DNA from: Anaerovibrio lipolyticus DSM 3074
GTDB taxonomy: Bacteria; Bacillota; Negativicutes; Selenomonadales; Selenomonadaceae
Direction: 5' to 3'
DNA: 64,000 bases
Assembly (NCBI RefSeq): GCF_900141865.1
Contig: NZ_FQYW01000013.1
Coordinates: 1 to 64,000, forward strand
Shown here: one piece after another, positions 8,118-16,687 of the stretch
Numbering within the stretch: the first letter of the stretch is position 1
Layout: each line of letters begins with the position of its first letter
Translations under genes and position numbers: made by a program
Notes under the pieces: generated by a model
What the model saw: the letters and a program-made list of their open reading frames with translations, nothing else
What the model was told of the DNA's origin: nothing
The model's database searches: none

Positions 8118-9779
8118 TTGCCAAAAGAGAAAAAATTACAAATTATTCCTTTGGGCGGATTAGGTGAAATCGGCAAAAATATGACAGTGGTGCGGTACGG
8201 CGAAGAGATACTGCTTATTGATGCCGGCTTGATGTTCCCAGATGAGGAAATGCTGGGTATAGATCTGGTCATTCCTGATTTTACTTTTCTGGTGGAAAAC
8301 CGGGAGCATGTCAAGGCGATTGTGTTGACCCATGGACATGAGGATCATATCGGTGCGTTGCCTTATGTGCTGAAAGAGATAAATGTGCCGGTTTATGGCA
8401 CGAGACTTACCCTGGGCATCCTTGAGGGTCGTTTGAAGGAAAATGGAGTAAGCAATGATATGCTTCGTCCTGTTAAGCAGGGGGATAGTATCAAGGCGGG
8501 CTCCTTTAACGTGAATTTTATTCGCGTGAACCACAGTATTCCTGATGCTGTGGGTCTGGCTATTACTACCCCTATGGGTACCATCGTTCACACTGGTGAC
8601 TTTAAGCTGGACTATACTCCGATTGACGGGAAGATGACTGACTTCAGGCGTTTTTCCGATTTGGGCAACAAGGGTGTACTGGTTATGATGGCAGACAGTA
8701 CCAATGCTGAGCGCCTCGGTCATACTCCTAGTGAAAGCACTGTTGGTGCTTCCTTTGAAAAGGCCTTTCATAATGCAAATTCCCGCATTATAGTAGCTAC
8801 CTTCTCATCCAATGTTCACAGAATACAGCAGATTATTAACACTGCTGTAACCTATAAGCGAAAGGTGGCTGTTTTGGGGCGCAGCATGGTAAATGTTGTG
8901 AATATTTCCCGTGAGCTGGGTTATATTACTGCTCCAGAGGGAACTATTATCGATATTGATGAGATTAATAATTATCCGGCTAATCAGGTTGTGGTTATTA
9001 CCACCGGCAGTCAGGGCGAGCCTATGTCTGCACTGACCCGTATGTCCCAGTCTGATCACCGCAAGGTGGGAATTGTTCCGGGGGATACGATTATTATTTC
9101 TGCTACCCCTATTCCAGGCAATGAAAAGCTGGTTTCCAGAACTATTGATAATCTATTGAAGCTGGGTGCCCATGTGGTATATGGCCGTGAGAACGGTATC
9201 CATGTATCAGGCCATGCCAGTCAGGAAGAATTGAAGCTGATGCATAATTTGGTACGGCCGAAATTCTTTATTCCGGTTCATGGAGAGTACCGTCATCTGG
9301 TAAAGCATGCCAAGCTGGCCCAGGAGCTGGGGATGAAGAAGGAAAATATCTTCATTAGTGAAAACGGCCAGATTTTGGAATTTACCAAGAACAAGGGAGT
9401 AGTAGCCGGCAAGGTTACCTCCGGCCGCATACTGGTTGATGGCCTTGGTGTGGGTGATGTTGGTAATATCGTTCTTCGTGACCGTCGTCAGCTGTCCCAG
9501 GATGGTATTATTATCATCGTGGTTACCATGGACAAGGAGCAGGGTGTTGTGGTGGCTGGCCCTGATATTGTCAGCCGTGGTTTTGTTTATGTTCGTGAAT
9601 CCGAAGAGCTCATGGACGATGTCCGTACCCGTGTTGAGGAAGCTCTGGCTCGTTGTGAGGACGAGGGTATCACTGAATGGTCCGGCCTTAAGTCAGCCAT
9701 GCGTGATGCACTGGGACGCTATATCTTCGAGCGCACCCGCCGCCGTCCAATGATTCTGCCAATTATTATGGAAATTTAA
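8118..9779 (+). CDS. rnj: Ribonuclease J
   Basis: A 553-aa metallo-beta-lactamase/beta-CASP nuclease that matures and degrades RNA with both 5'-3' exo- and endonuclease activity, central to mRNA turnover in Bacillota. The metal site HGHEDH lies near residue 74; further ligands are in VNHSIPDA and HTGDFKLD. The beta-CASP region and the HVSGHASQEELKLM motif near residue 366 follow, and the C-terminal dimerisation domain ends with RRRPMILPIIMEI. Full length. TTG start at 8118, fixed by GGAGGTG seven bases upstream. Monocistronic between a clear promoter and a terminator. RNase J1 or J2 cannot be decided from this window. Confidence 0.95.
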   Translation: MPKEKKLQIIPLGGLGEIGKNMTVVRYGEEILLIDAGLMFPDEEMLGIDLVIPDFTFLVENREHVKAIVLTHGHEDHIGALPYVLKEINVPVYGTRLTLGILEGRLKENGVSNDMLRPVKQGDSIKAGSFNVNFIRVNHSIPDAVGLAITTPMGTIVHTGDFKLDYTPIDGKMTDFRRFSDLGNKGVLVMMADSTNAERLGHTPSESTVGASFEKAFHNANSRIIVATFSSNVHRIQQIINTAVTYKRKVAVLGRSMVNVVNISRELGYITAPEGTIIDIDEINNYPANQVVVITTGSQGEPMSALTRMSQSDHRKVGIVPGDTIIISATPIPGNEKLVSRTIDNLLKLGAHVVYGRENGIHVSGHASQEELKLMHNLVRPKFFIPVHGEYRHLVKHAKLAQELGMKKENIFISENGQILEFTKNKGVVAGKVTSGRILVDGLGVGDVGNIVLRDRRQLSQDGIIIIVVTMDKEQGVVVAGPDIVSRGFVYVRESEELMDDVRTRVEEALARCEDEGITEWSGLKSAMRDALGRYIFERTRRRPMILPIIMEI

Positions 9780-9824
9780 TACAAAGCTTTTAAAAGACGT
9801 ATCTTATAGAGGTGCGTCTTTTTT
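9761..9824 (+). repeat. 64-bp direct repeat, copy 1 (rnj 3' end plus terminator)
   Basis: Covers the last six codons of rnj, the spacer and its terminator. It recurs at 10669-10732 with only two mismatches (TA against GG in the terminator loop). The copies flank a single gene. Confidence 0.95.
9792..9824 (+). terminator. RNase J terminator
   Basis: AAAAGACG (9792-9799) pairs with CGTCTTTT (from 9815), followed by six T. Confidence 0.8.
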
Positions 9825-9925
9825 CATCCCCACAAGATTGCGTCCTTGGTGTAAAATATATATACAAAAAGAAGAAATCGCAGATTGGATTCGAAGGGTT
9901 TTCGTTATTTGATAAGGAGGACAAT

Positions 9926-10663
9926 ATGGGAGAGCGTTTTTTCGTGGCAGGCTGTGTTTTTTCGGAGGGTGAACCGGAACTTAGCCGCAAGGTACAGGCG
10001 TATGTGAAGGACAGGTTTTCTTTGCCGGTCATTCGTTGCTGTGTGGCAAAGTACAAGGTGCAGGAGTTTGAAGAACGAATGCCGGAATGGTATCGGGACG
10101 AATGGAAATCTGTCAAGCATTATGAGGATTTTCCGTCAGGTAGCACGATGGTTTCCATTTGCCATAACTGCTCGGCGATTTTTGAGGAGCGGCATCCAGA
10201 AATCCAGCGGCAGTCTATTTGGGAGTTGATTTTGGAGGATGACAGCTTTCCTTATCCTAACTACCATGGTGAAAGCATGACTGTGCAGGATTGCTGGCGT
10301 TCCAAGGAAAACTGCGCCGAGCAGGATGCCGTGCGCGAACTCATGCGTCGTATGAACATCAACATTGTCGAACTGGCCGAAAACCGTGAGCACACCAAGT
10401 TTTGTGGCTATTCTCTCTATCAGCCTCAGCCACCGCGCAATGCCAAGCTTGCACCTAAACGCTTTGTAGATGGGGCGAAGGGCTTGTTTGCAGAGCATAC
10501 TGAGGAAGAAAAAAAGCGTTTGATGGTAGAACATTGTTCACAAATTTCCACCGATAAAGTTGTCGCATATTGCCACTATTGTATTCGCGGCTTGAACTTG
10601 GGCGGCAAGCAGGGAATTCATCTTGCAAGGCTTTTATTTGAGCCGGAAAATGTACTAGATTGA
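9926..10663 (+). CDS. Cys-rich protein of unknown function
   Basis: A 245-aa protein that I cannot name with certainty. It has an early AGCVF cysteine, a CHNC pair near residue 79, several further Cys, and a CHYC motif near residue 218 followed by a conserved-looking RGLNLGGKQGIHLA segment. The CxxC spacing and the AGC start recall CCG-domain Fe-S subunits related to heterodisulfide reductase HdrB, but the match is partial. A metal or iron-sulfur site is a reasonable inference. The ATG at 9926 is chosen because AAGGAGG sits seven bases upstream, although the frame is open from 9812. The gene is enclosed by two copies of the rnj terminator repeat. Confidence 0.6.
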   Translation: MGERFFVAGCVFSEGEPELSRKVQAYVKDRFSLPVIRCCVAKYKVQEFEERMPEWYRDEWKSVKHYEDFPSGSTMVSICHNCSAIFEERHPEIQRQSIWELILEDDSFPYPNYHGESMTVQDCWRSKENCAEQDAVRELMRRMNINIVELAENREHTKFCGYSLYQPQPPRNAKLAPKRFVDGAKGLFAEHTEEEKKRLMVEHCSQISTDKVVAYCHYCIRGLNLGGKQGIHLARLLFEPENVLD

Positions 10664-10668
10664 AAACA

Positions 10669-10732
10669 AATTATTATGGAAATTTAATACAAAGCTTTTA
10701 AAAGACGTATCTGGTAGAGGTGCGTCTTTTTT
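10669..10732 (+). repeat. 64-bp direct repeat, copy 2
   Basis: Second copy of the rnj 3'-end/terminator segment, 908 bases downstream of the first, 62 of 64 positions identical. Here the rnj codons are out of context, so this is a duplicated fragment. Confidence 0.95.
10700..10732 (+). terminator. Duplicated terminator
   Basis: Same hairpin as at 9792, with a changed loop, six T at the end. It would terminate the Cys-rich gene. Confidence 0.8.
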
Positions 10733-10734
10733 AT

Positions 10735-10856
10735 GTGCGCCCAGCATGGGCGCACTCTAATGGGTGAAAGTCCCTAACCAGCCCTAATAGCGGGAATGGT
10801 ATGCACGGTGGTGTGAGAGGTCGGAGGGTTTATTTAAATCCTCCTCCTACTCGATT
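10735..10856 (+). mobile_element. Group II intron remnant (5' tip joined to domain V/VI end)
   Basis: The stretch begins with the classic intron 5' end (GTGCGCCCAGCATGGGCG, followed by a GGGTGAAAGTCCC element). About 55 bases later it passes into a typical 3' end: GGTGTGAGAGGTCGG, a GGAGGG...CCTCC stem and CCTACTCGAT. Almost all of domain I, domains II-IV and the intron-encoded protein are missing. It lies two bases after the T run of the duplicated terminator. Assignment rests on remembered consensus ends; a covariance-model search would settle it. Confidence 0.65.
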
Positions 10857-10953
10857 GTCCACGTATAGTGTACATGATAATGACCAACAATAGTGCGCAT
10901 AAAACCTTATCGGAAGGTAGATTAGGAGAAAATTAGAGCAAAGTTATACTTCC

Positions 10954-11000
10954 ATTAAAGCAGAGCATTTGTCTTGCGGGGGGGACAATTTTGCTATAAT
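10954..11000 (+). promoter_or_regulatory. Promoter-like repeated element, copy 1
   Basis: ATTAAAGCAG, then ATTTGTCTTGCGG, a G run, GGACA and GCTATAAT. TATAAT at 10995-11000 is a good -10 box; TTGCGG (15-base spacer) or TTGTCT (20-base spacer) are imperfect -35 boxes. The same element recurs at 13213. The 190-nt leader before the next gene ends in a CCCTCT/AGAGGG hairpin at 11153-11170. The remaining stretch 10857-10953 shows nothing I can assign. Confidence 0.55.
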
Positions 11001-11192
11001 CTCTTTGTGTAGAGAATAATTATAATTAATATGAAGAAAAGAAATAAAAGCCATTAAGGGGAGTAGGGGGATGATTTTTATTATATAAGGGGAATGTTTT
11101 TTCTGAGTGGACATTTTAGGAAAAATTAGGGAGAGGTTATTAACAAATACAACCCTCTGAAAATAGAGGGCATTCAAAAAGGGGAAGAAGTT

Positions 11193-13175
11193 ATGAAAGT
11201 AAAGAAAAAATTGGCAGGATTAGTATTAGTGACAGTATTGCTGACTGGTGGATCCTGTTATGCAGAAAACAAGGAAAATCCTATTATAGCTAACACAGAA
11301 TACGGTTATATCCGTTTAAATATGCCATCTGTCGAGAAAATTGATTATTTCGGGCGTTATTTTATCCAGTGTTCTTATTCCCTGCATTTTAAGCAGTATC
11401 TGCCCTATGGTATTCCTATTACCAGCGACGAGGGGAACGAGTATATCTGGTTTGAGCCTTTAACCAACCGGGAAATTTATATTGGAAAGGTTAAAAACAG
11501 CCCTAATATCCTTAGTGTTGATATCAAGAAACTGACCAATATAAAGGGTGGAGAAAGCTCAAGAGTCTACAGTGCTCTGCAGCAAAATTTCCCTGAACTG
11601 CTTGCGGAGGTTCGGGCAGCTAACAAAACTGCCAATGAAAAATACGGTCAGGAACTGGATAAGGGCCTGGCTGCCTTGGCAAGCCATGACCTGGAAATGA
11701 CATACACCCACTTCAAACGGGCCTATGACAAAGGCTGTACTTCTCTGCAAATGTTGCAGGAAATGTTCTTTGACTGTTGGTACCTGGGTGATTACGATAA
11801 GGCTTTGGAGTGGGACAGCAAAGCCATTGAGCTTTATCCATCCAGCAGAACCTACAACAGCCGGGCTTGGAACAATTATTTGCTTGGCAATAATGAGCAA
11901 GCACTGGCCGATGTGAATATGGCATTGTCCTTGGATGGCAATTACACTGCAGCTCTGGATACCAGAGGTTGTATATATTATGAATTAGGACAATACGATA
12001 AGGCCATTGCTGATTTTGACAAAGCCATCCAGATTAAGGGTGATGATGGGCACAATTATTTTTATCGCAGTAAATGCTACAAGGCTTTAGGAGAACAGGA
12101 AAAGGCCACCGCTGACTTCACCCAAGCCAAAAAGCTGTGGCCTGAGGCCAGCGATGAAAAATTAAACTTTTCCTTTGAGCAGTCAAAAGCTTTAGCTAGA
12201 AGAAGCGAATCCCGCAAGCTTCGTCGTAGCAGATATCAGCAGGATTTAAAGAAGCTCAACGATGCTATCTATGTAACCAATAACGCCAGCAATTTCTCAA
12301 AACTGGATATCTGTGAACAAAACAGAGTAATTATCAATGTTGCGGATGCCATCCGAAATAATGAACCAGAGGATTTCTATGAGGAAGTAATTCCACAGGC
12401 AGTACGCATAAACTACGAAAACGGCACCTACCAGCAGCAGTATGAGCAACTGCAAGCGGAAATTGAGGCTGAACAGGCAGCAGCACAGCAACAGGCCATT
12501 TTGCAGGCACAGCAACAGGCGGCAACCATCGGCGGAGAAGCATCTCCTCCAACCTTAGCGCATGAAGAAATAGCAGCCATTCAAACAAATCCTGCGGGGC
12601 GTCATCGCTTGTCTGACAAACTTTGGCTAGAATATCAACCAGATCGTATCCAGATAGAAGAGCCGTCCTTGGCAGCTTATTATGAAAACAATGTCATTCA
12701 TTATGGATCATACTACAACTGGAGAGATAATTTGCCTGAGGGTTCCATGAAGTATGTTCACATGGATCTCAAGCGTAATAATGTAACTAATTATGGACAA
12801 TACATTATTGTTATTAATGAAAATAATGATTGCACTTGTTTTGACTATGACGCTTCCAATGATACATTCATTATTTATGACAATAAGACTCAAAAACCCG
12901 ATTATACATTACATTTCACTATAAAAAAACATGTTTCAAAATATAATCCTAACGATTCTACAACAAGTATGGTGGCTGAAGCCACAAACATTTCTGGAAA
13001 CCCTATATATGATCGCAATGATGACGCAATTCCTTGGAAAACAATTGAGTATGGTGGAAACATCTGCGCAGATTTCTGGAGTAATGAGCATAACAATTGG
13101 TTAGGAATATATATCCCTAATTCTCGTATTGATGGCTATCGTTTATTCCTTCAATATCAATCATTGCTTAAATAG
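11193..13175 (+). CDS. Secreted TPR-repeat protein
   Basis: A 660-aa protein with a clear signal peptide (KKK, hydrophobic core, cleavage after SCYA around residue 24). Residues about 155-330 carry several tetratricopeptide repeats; YNSRAWNNYLLGNNEQALAD and YYELGQYDKAIADFDKAI-type units are visible. A Gln/Ala-rich coiled-coil stretch follows (about residues 415-450). The C-terminal 200 residues are rich in Tyr, Asn and Asp and look like a beta-rich globular domain of unknown type. GGGGAAGAAG precedes the ATG. The TPR part suggests a scaffold for protein contacts at the cell envelope. It is followed by two more membrane or exported proteins, the first of them preceded by a copy of the same promoter-like element. 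Confidence 0.7.
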   Translation: MKVKKKLAGLVLVTVLLTGGSCYAENKENPIIANTEYGYIRLNMPSVEKIDYFGRYFIQCSYSLHFKQYLPYGIPITSDEGNEYIWFEPLTNREIYIGKVKNSPNILSVDIKKLTNIKGGESSRVYSALQQNFPELLAEVRAANKTANEKYGQELDKGLAALASHDLEMTYTHFKRAYDKGCTSLQMLQEMFFDCWYLGDYDKALEWDSKAIELYPSSRTYNSRAWNNYLLGNNEQALADVNMALSLDGNYTAALDTRGCIYYELGQYDKAIADFDKAIQIKGDDGHNYFYRSKCYKALGEQEKATADFTQAKKLWPEASDEKLNFSFEQSKALARRSESRKLRRSRYQQDLKKLNDAIYVTNNASNFSKLDICEQNRVIINVADAIRNNEPEDFYEEVIPQAVRINYENGTYQQQYEQLQAEIEAEQAAAQQQAILQAQQQAATIGGEASPPTLAHEEIAAIQTNPAGRHRLSDKLWLEYQPDRIQIEEPSLAAYYENNVIHYGSYYNWRDNLPEGSMKYVHMDLKRNNVTNYGQYIIVINENNDCTCFDYDASNDTFIIYDNKTQKPDYTLHFTIKKHVSKYNPNDSTTSMVAEATNISGNPIYDRNDDAIPWKTIEYGGNICADFWSNEHNNWLGIYIPNSRIDGYRLFLQYQSLLK

Positions 13176-13212
13176 CATCGCTTAAGTATAACGGATTAGT
13201 TTTATGAGGTGA

Positions 13213-13257
13213 ATTAAAGCAGGTTATTTGTCTTGCGGTGGGACATTAGTGCTATAT
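13213..13257 (+). promoter_or_regulatory. Promoter-like repeated element, copy 2
   Basis: Repeats the 10954 element (ATTAAAGCAG, TTATTTGTCTTGCGG, GGGACAT, GCTATATTT) upstream of the membrane-protein gene, with a one-base indel and scattered changes. TATATT is the likely -10. Confidence 0.5.
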
Positions 13258-13310
13258 TTAGGGCTGTAAGATTTTGAAAATAGAAAATAAAAAATAAAGG
13301 AGTGGATAGT

Positions 13311-13871
13311 TTGGAGATTGTTTGGTTTGAGTTTTTAATAAGTACTCTATTATTTCTTTTATTAGGCTTGACGGCATGTGAGGTAGTACGACGAGTTACC
13401 AAAATCAATTGCAAGAAAAGGCCTATAATTCTAGCAGACGAACGCACACGACTTATTAAGTACATAATATGTTTACTGTTGCCAATTTGGATATTTTATG
13501 AATTCTATCTATTCCATTGGTCAAGCATATCGTGGGTAGGAGAGTTGTTTACCAATTTCTTTACTGTGACCATAGTTTTGTTTGTGCAGGAGATGAAGCG
13601 GCTGGACAATAAAGATTGTGGCCTGTGGTTGTATGCCTTGATAGGAATTATTTTGTTGGTGATAAGCAATTACAGCAATGATGTAACCACTGCATACAAA
13701 AATTATGGCGTTCCCATGGGTGTTAGCTTACTCGTTTGGGTAGGACATGAGTGTTTGAAGAATTGTTTGGGCATAGGAAATTGTTATACGGCTCGTCTGA
13801 AGCGCTTATTTAGACGGGAAAAAACGAAAAAATTACAGGAGGAAAACAAAAATGAGAATATCATTAATTAG
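13311..13871 (+). CDS. Multi-pass membrane protein, unknown
   Basis: About 186 aa with four or five hydrophobic segments: about residues 6-24, 47-65, 75-95, 105-122 and a weaker one near 135-150. The tail is strongly basic and lysine-rich. GTG 13302 is possible, but AAAGGAG overlaps it; TTG 13311 lies at the proper distance and fits the TTG starts used elsewhere here. The gene overlaps the next by 20 bases, so the two are likely translated together. No family recognised. Confidence 0.55.
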   Translation: MEIVWFEFLISTLLFLLLGLTACEVVRRVTKINCKKRPIILADERTRLIKYIICLLLPIWIFYEFYLFHWSSISWVGELFTNFFTVTIVLFVQEMKRLDNKDCGLWLYALIGIILLVISNYSNDVTTAYKNYGVPMGVSLLVWVGHECLKNCLGIGNCYTARLKRLFRREKTKKLQEENKNENIIN

Positions 13872-14646
13872 AGGAATGCTTTTGACTTGTTTGTTGACGC
13901 TGGTTATGGTGGTTTCGTCCACGGTGGCGGATGCAGCCATACATTTTACCGATAACTATGGATACAAATGTGTTCTTGACTACAATAATACTGGTGCTAA
14001 AGGGAAATATGTTATTGACGCTCGTGGTTCTAAATTATTATTTGATTATAATCCTAACACCCATGAATTCATTTGTTATGATGGTAATAGGGTGAAAGCT
14101 GTGAGAAAATTTAGAGGAAGAGATTCTATTATAAGTAAGAGCATCAACTCAAGTTTTCCTGATGGTGTATATGATAAAGGGCGTGATGGAGACTATTATC
14201 ATGAAATAACGGGTGATGGTATTTATGGTTCTACCATTATGGGATTTCTTCATTTCCTCGATGCCGGTGGCAATCTGGGCAATAGCAAACCTAGCTCTCC
14301 AACCAACGGAAAAACTGGCGGTAATCAGGGCAACAATAAATCTATCACCATTGAAATCAACCGTGATATCGGGGCCACGGTTCGTAAAGGCTCAGCCGAT
14401 GTGCCGGTGGTACTGATGAATAACAGCAACAGGCGGTATTACTTTGAATATGTTGATTGGACGCTTATTTTAAAGGATAGGAACGGTAATCCGATCGGCA
14501 CTTTTACCAAAAGGGAAAATCTGAATGGCAATCTGAATGCTCACTCCACCGTAAAGCGCAATGTCCATTTCGAGGACAGCCGTATACCTAACCATTTTGA
14601 TATGCCTATTACGCTTAGTTGGTCTTACCATGGTAAATGGAACTAA
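13852..14646 (+). CDS. Secreted protein of unknown function
   Basis: A 264-aa protein with a typical signal peptide (MRISLIRG, hydrophobic core, cleavage probably after VADA near residue 28). The mature part has a Tyr/Asp-rich N-terminal half, a Gly/Asn/Ser/Pro linker (about residues 140-165) and a C-terminal domain of about 95 aa whose hydrophobic strands suggest a beta-sandwich. The start overlaps the preceding membrane-protein gene. Like its neighbours it probably acts at or outside the envelope. No family recognised. Confidence 0.6.
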   Translation: MRISLIRGMLLTCLLTLVMVVSSTVADAAIHFTDNYGYKCVLDYNNTGAKGKYVIDARGSKLLFDYNPNTHEFICYDGNRVKAVRKFRGRDSIISKSINSSFPDGVYDKGRDGDYYHEITGDGIYGSTIMGFLHFLDAGGNLGNSKPSSPTNGKTGGNQGNNKSITIEINRDIGATVRKGSADVPVVLMNNSNRRYYFEYVDWTLILKDRNGNPIGTFTKRENLNGNLNAHSTVKRNVHFEDSRIPNHFDMPITLSWSYHGKWN

Positions 14647-14703
14647 GAAACGGCTAATAGAATACAGCCTTCAATATGAAGGGGCGTTCAACTGAACACA
14701 ATT

Positions 14704-14729
14704 TAAAGGGCTCCACATGGAGTCCTTTT
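14704..14729 (+). terminator. Terminator of the exported-protein cluster
   Basis: AAAGGGCTCC, loop ACAT, GGAGTCCTTTT, a 10-bp stem with one G-T pair and a T tail. The rest of 14730-14917 shows no convincing gene. Confidence 0.75.
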
Positions 14730-14917
14730 ACTATGCAAAAAAACAGGCAGGGAAACTTAAATGTTTATTTTGATATCAATTTTGGATTTTGGAGCAAATT
14801 TTCTATAACTGAATGGAAAATGATTGCTGCCTCTTTTTCCGATGTTCAATCACAGGGCAAATTATGGACGAGAAGGCCCGATATATTGTAAAATAGTGGT
14901 GGATGGGAGGTATTGGT

Positions 14918-15472
14918 ATGGAAGCTTTAAAGGATTATAATAAGTCAGAACTTATAGATGGTGTTATCTACGATATGAGCCCGGCCAACATTCGTCACAT
15001 AAGGATTCAGGGGCATTTGTTTACTATTATCAATAATTTTTTAGCGGGGAAAAAGTGCAAGGCTTTTTTTGAGGCCGAAGCGGTACTTAGTGAACGGGAT
15101 CACCTTATTCCGGATATTAGCATTGTTTGTGATGATTCCAAGATCAAGGAAAGCTACATTGATGGGGCACCTGATTTTGTGGCTGAGATATTGTCTCCCA
15201 GCACCCGAAAGCGGGATATTACAGTAAAGAAAGATATTTATGAGCGTTCTGGTGTTAAAGAATATTGGGTAATCAGTCCGAAGGATGAGGCTATTGAGGT
15301 TTACCGATTAAATGAGCAGGGGGCTTTTTACCTTGACAATGTATATACGAGATTTACAGAAAGCGAGTGGGAACGCTTGCGGGAAGAGGAAAAGGCTGAA
15401 CAAAATTTGTCTTTGAAAATTAGCCTGTATGATGATTTGGAAATACAGCTGGATGATATTTTTGCAGAATGA
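14918..15472 (+). CDS. Uma2-family (DUF820) putative endonuclease
   Basis: A 184-aa Uma2/DUF820 protein, a PD-(D/E)XK-like fold abundant in cyanobacteria and Bacillota, predicted to be a nuclease but mostly uncharacterised. Visible signatures are ELIDGVIYDMSPA at the N-terminus, the putative catalytic pair in LIPDISIVCDD (Asp) and DFVAEILSPSTRKRD (Glu), and GVKEYWVISP near residue 110. Start ATG 14918 is set by GGGAGG eight bases upstream; the in-frame ATG at 14903 has no such site. It stands alone before the pyr operon. Such genes often move between genomes. Confidence 0.85.
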   Translation: MEALKDYNKSELIDGVIYDMSPANIRHIRIQGHLFTIINNFLAGKKCKAFFEAEAVLSERDHLIPDISIVCDDSKIKESYIDGAPDFVAEILSPSTRKRDITVKKDIYERSGVKEYWVISPKDEAIEVYRLNEQGAFYLDNVYTRFTESEWERLREEEKAEQNLSLKISLYDDLEIQLDDIFAE

Positions 15473-15493
15473 TGTGATCATGTGGATATTTCC

Positions 15494-15522
15494 TTGCGAA
15501 AAATCCCATAATGTGATATAGT
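15494..15522 (+). promoter_or_regulatory. Promoter of the pyr operon
   Basis: TTGCGA (15494-15499), 17-base spacer, TATAGT (15517-15522); start expected near 15529, about 24 nt before the PyrR site. Confidence 0.7.
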
Positions 15523-15550
15523 TCATTACAGTTGAATATGACCTTTGAAA

Positions 15551-15670
15551 TTAGTCCTGTGAGGCTGATAAAGGAAGCTGGTAAGATAGTGCGCTATCAA
15601 AAATTATTGGGATAACTGTATCTAAAAGCATTTATAGCTTTCTTGTGCCTCGGCATGAGAGAGCTTTTTT
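15551..15670 (+). promoter_or_regulatory. PyrR-binding attenuator leader
   Basis: AGTCCTGTGAGGCTG at 15553-15567 fits the PyrR anti-antiterminator loop consensus (ARUCCNGNGAGGYU). It is followed by a terminator whose arms are AGCTTTCTTGTGCC (15636-15649) and GGCATGAGAGAGCT (15652-15665), then six T. UMP-loaded PyrR would hold the binding loop, free the terminator and shut off the operon. pyrR itself is not in the window. Confidence 0.85.
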
Positions 15671-15739
15671 AATTGCCCAAAGTTATCATGAAGTGTATTT
15701 CACAGCTGGTCTGGTCAAAATAATAAAGGAGTGATTGTC

Positions 15740-16687
15740 TTGGATAATTCTAAAGTAAACCTTCGGGGGAAAGATGTGCTTGCTTTGGCAGATTTTTCCA
15801 AGGAGGAAATCCAGGTGATTCTGGAAAGTGCCAAGGAGATGAAAAATATTATTCATCGTGACATCAAAAAAGTACCGGCTCTGCGGGGTAAGTCCATTGT
15901 GACCTTGTTCTATGAGCCAAGTACCCGTACCCGTTCATCCTTTGAACTGGCTGGCAAGTATTTGGGAGCCGATGTGGTAAATATTACCGCTGGTACCTCC
16001 AGTATTGTAAAGGGTGAGAGCCTTCGAGATACCCTTTATACCGTTGAAGCCATGGGTGTAGATGCTATCGTTATGCGCCACAAGGCTGAGGGTGCTGCTG
16101 AATACGCTTCCAAGGTGGCAAGCCCGGTAATCATAAACGCTGGTGATGGTGCCCATGCCCATCCATCCCAGGGGCTGTTGAACCTTTTTACTGTACAGGA
16201 GCACAAGGGGCATCTTGAGGGCCTGAAGTACGTTATCTTAGGTGATATTACCCATAGCCGCGTTGCCCGTTCGGACATTCAGGGCATGCGGAAGATGGGT
16301 GTTGAGGTCCATTTGGCTGGTCCTAGAACTCTTATGCCAAGATTCCTCTTTGAGGAGGAGGGCATTGTGATTCATGACAATGTGGAGGATGCTATTAAGG
16401 ACGCGGATGTAATCAATGTTCTTCGCATTCAGCTTGAGCGCCAGAAGGCTGGCCTTTTCCCATCCCCAAGAGAATATGCCCGTATCTACGGTCTTAATGA
16501 TAAGCGTTTGGCTCTGGCCAAGGATGATGTGCTTGTACTGCATCCGGGCCCAATGAACAAGGGACTGGAAATTTCTCCATTCGTAGCTTATGGCGATCAT
16601 TCCGCCATTCAGGAGCAGGTTCAGAACGGTGTAGCAGTTCGTATGGCTATTCTGACCCACGCATTGATTGGAGGTAACAAGGCATGA
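15740..16687 (+). CDS. pyrB: Aspartate carbamoyltransferase catalytic chain
   Basis: PyrB, about 315 aa, joins carbamoyl phosphate and aspartate in the first committed step of pyrimidine synthesis. Carbamoyl-phosphate site STRTRSSFE near residue 54, HPSQGLLNLFT near residue 134, and the aspartate-side segment HPGPMNKG near residue 272. The frame is open from GTG 15731, but AAAGGAG ends immediately before it; TTG 15740 has correct spacing. No pyrI regulatory chain follows, as is usual outside enterics. The stop overlaps the pyrC ATG. Confidence 0.95.
   Translation: MDNSKVNLRGKDVLALADFSKEEIQVILESAKEMKNIIHRDIKKVPALRGKSIVTLFYEPSTRTRSSFELAGKYLGADVVNITAGTSSIVKGESLRDTLYTVEAMGVDAIVMRHKAEGAAEYASKVASPVIINAGDGAHAHPSQGLLNLFTVQEHKGHLEGLKYVILGDITHSRVARSDIQGMRKMGVEVHLAGPRTLMPRFLFEEEGIVIHDNVEDAIKDADVINVLRIQLERQKAGLFPSPREYARIYGLNDKRLALAKDDVLVLHPGPMNKGLEISPFVAYGDHSAIQEQVQNGVAVRMAILTHALIGGNKA

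Noticed and set aside
14676-14891. 71-aa open frame
   Set aside because: It runs through a terminator hairpin, has no ribosome site and shows no protein-like conservation pattern.
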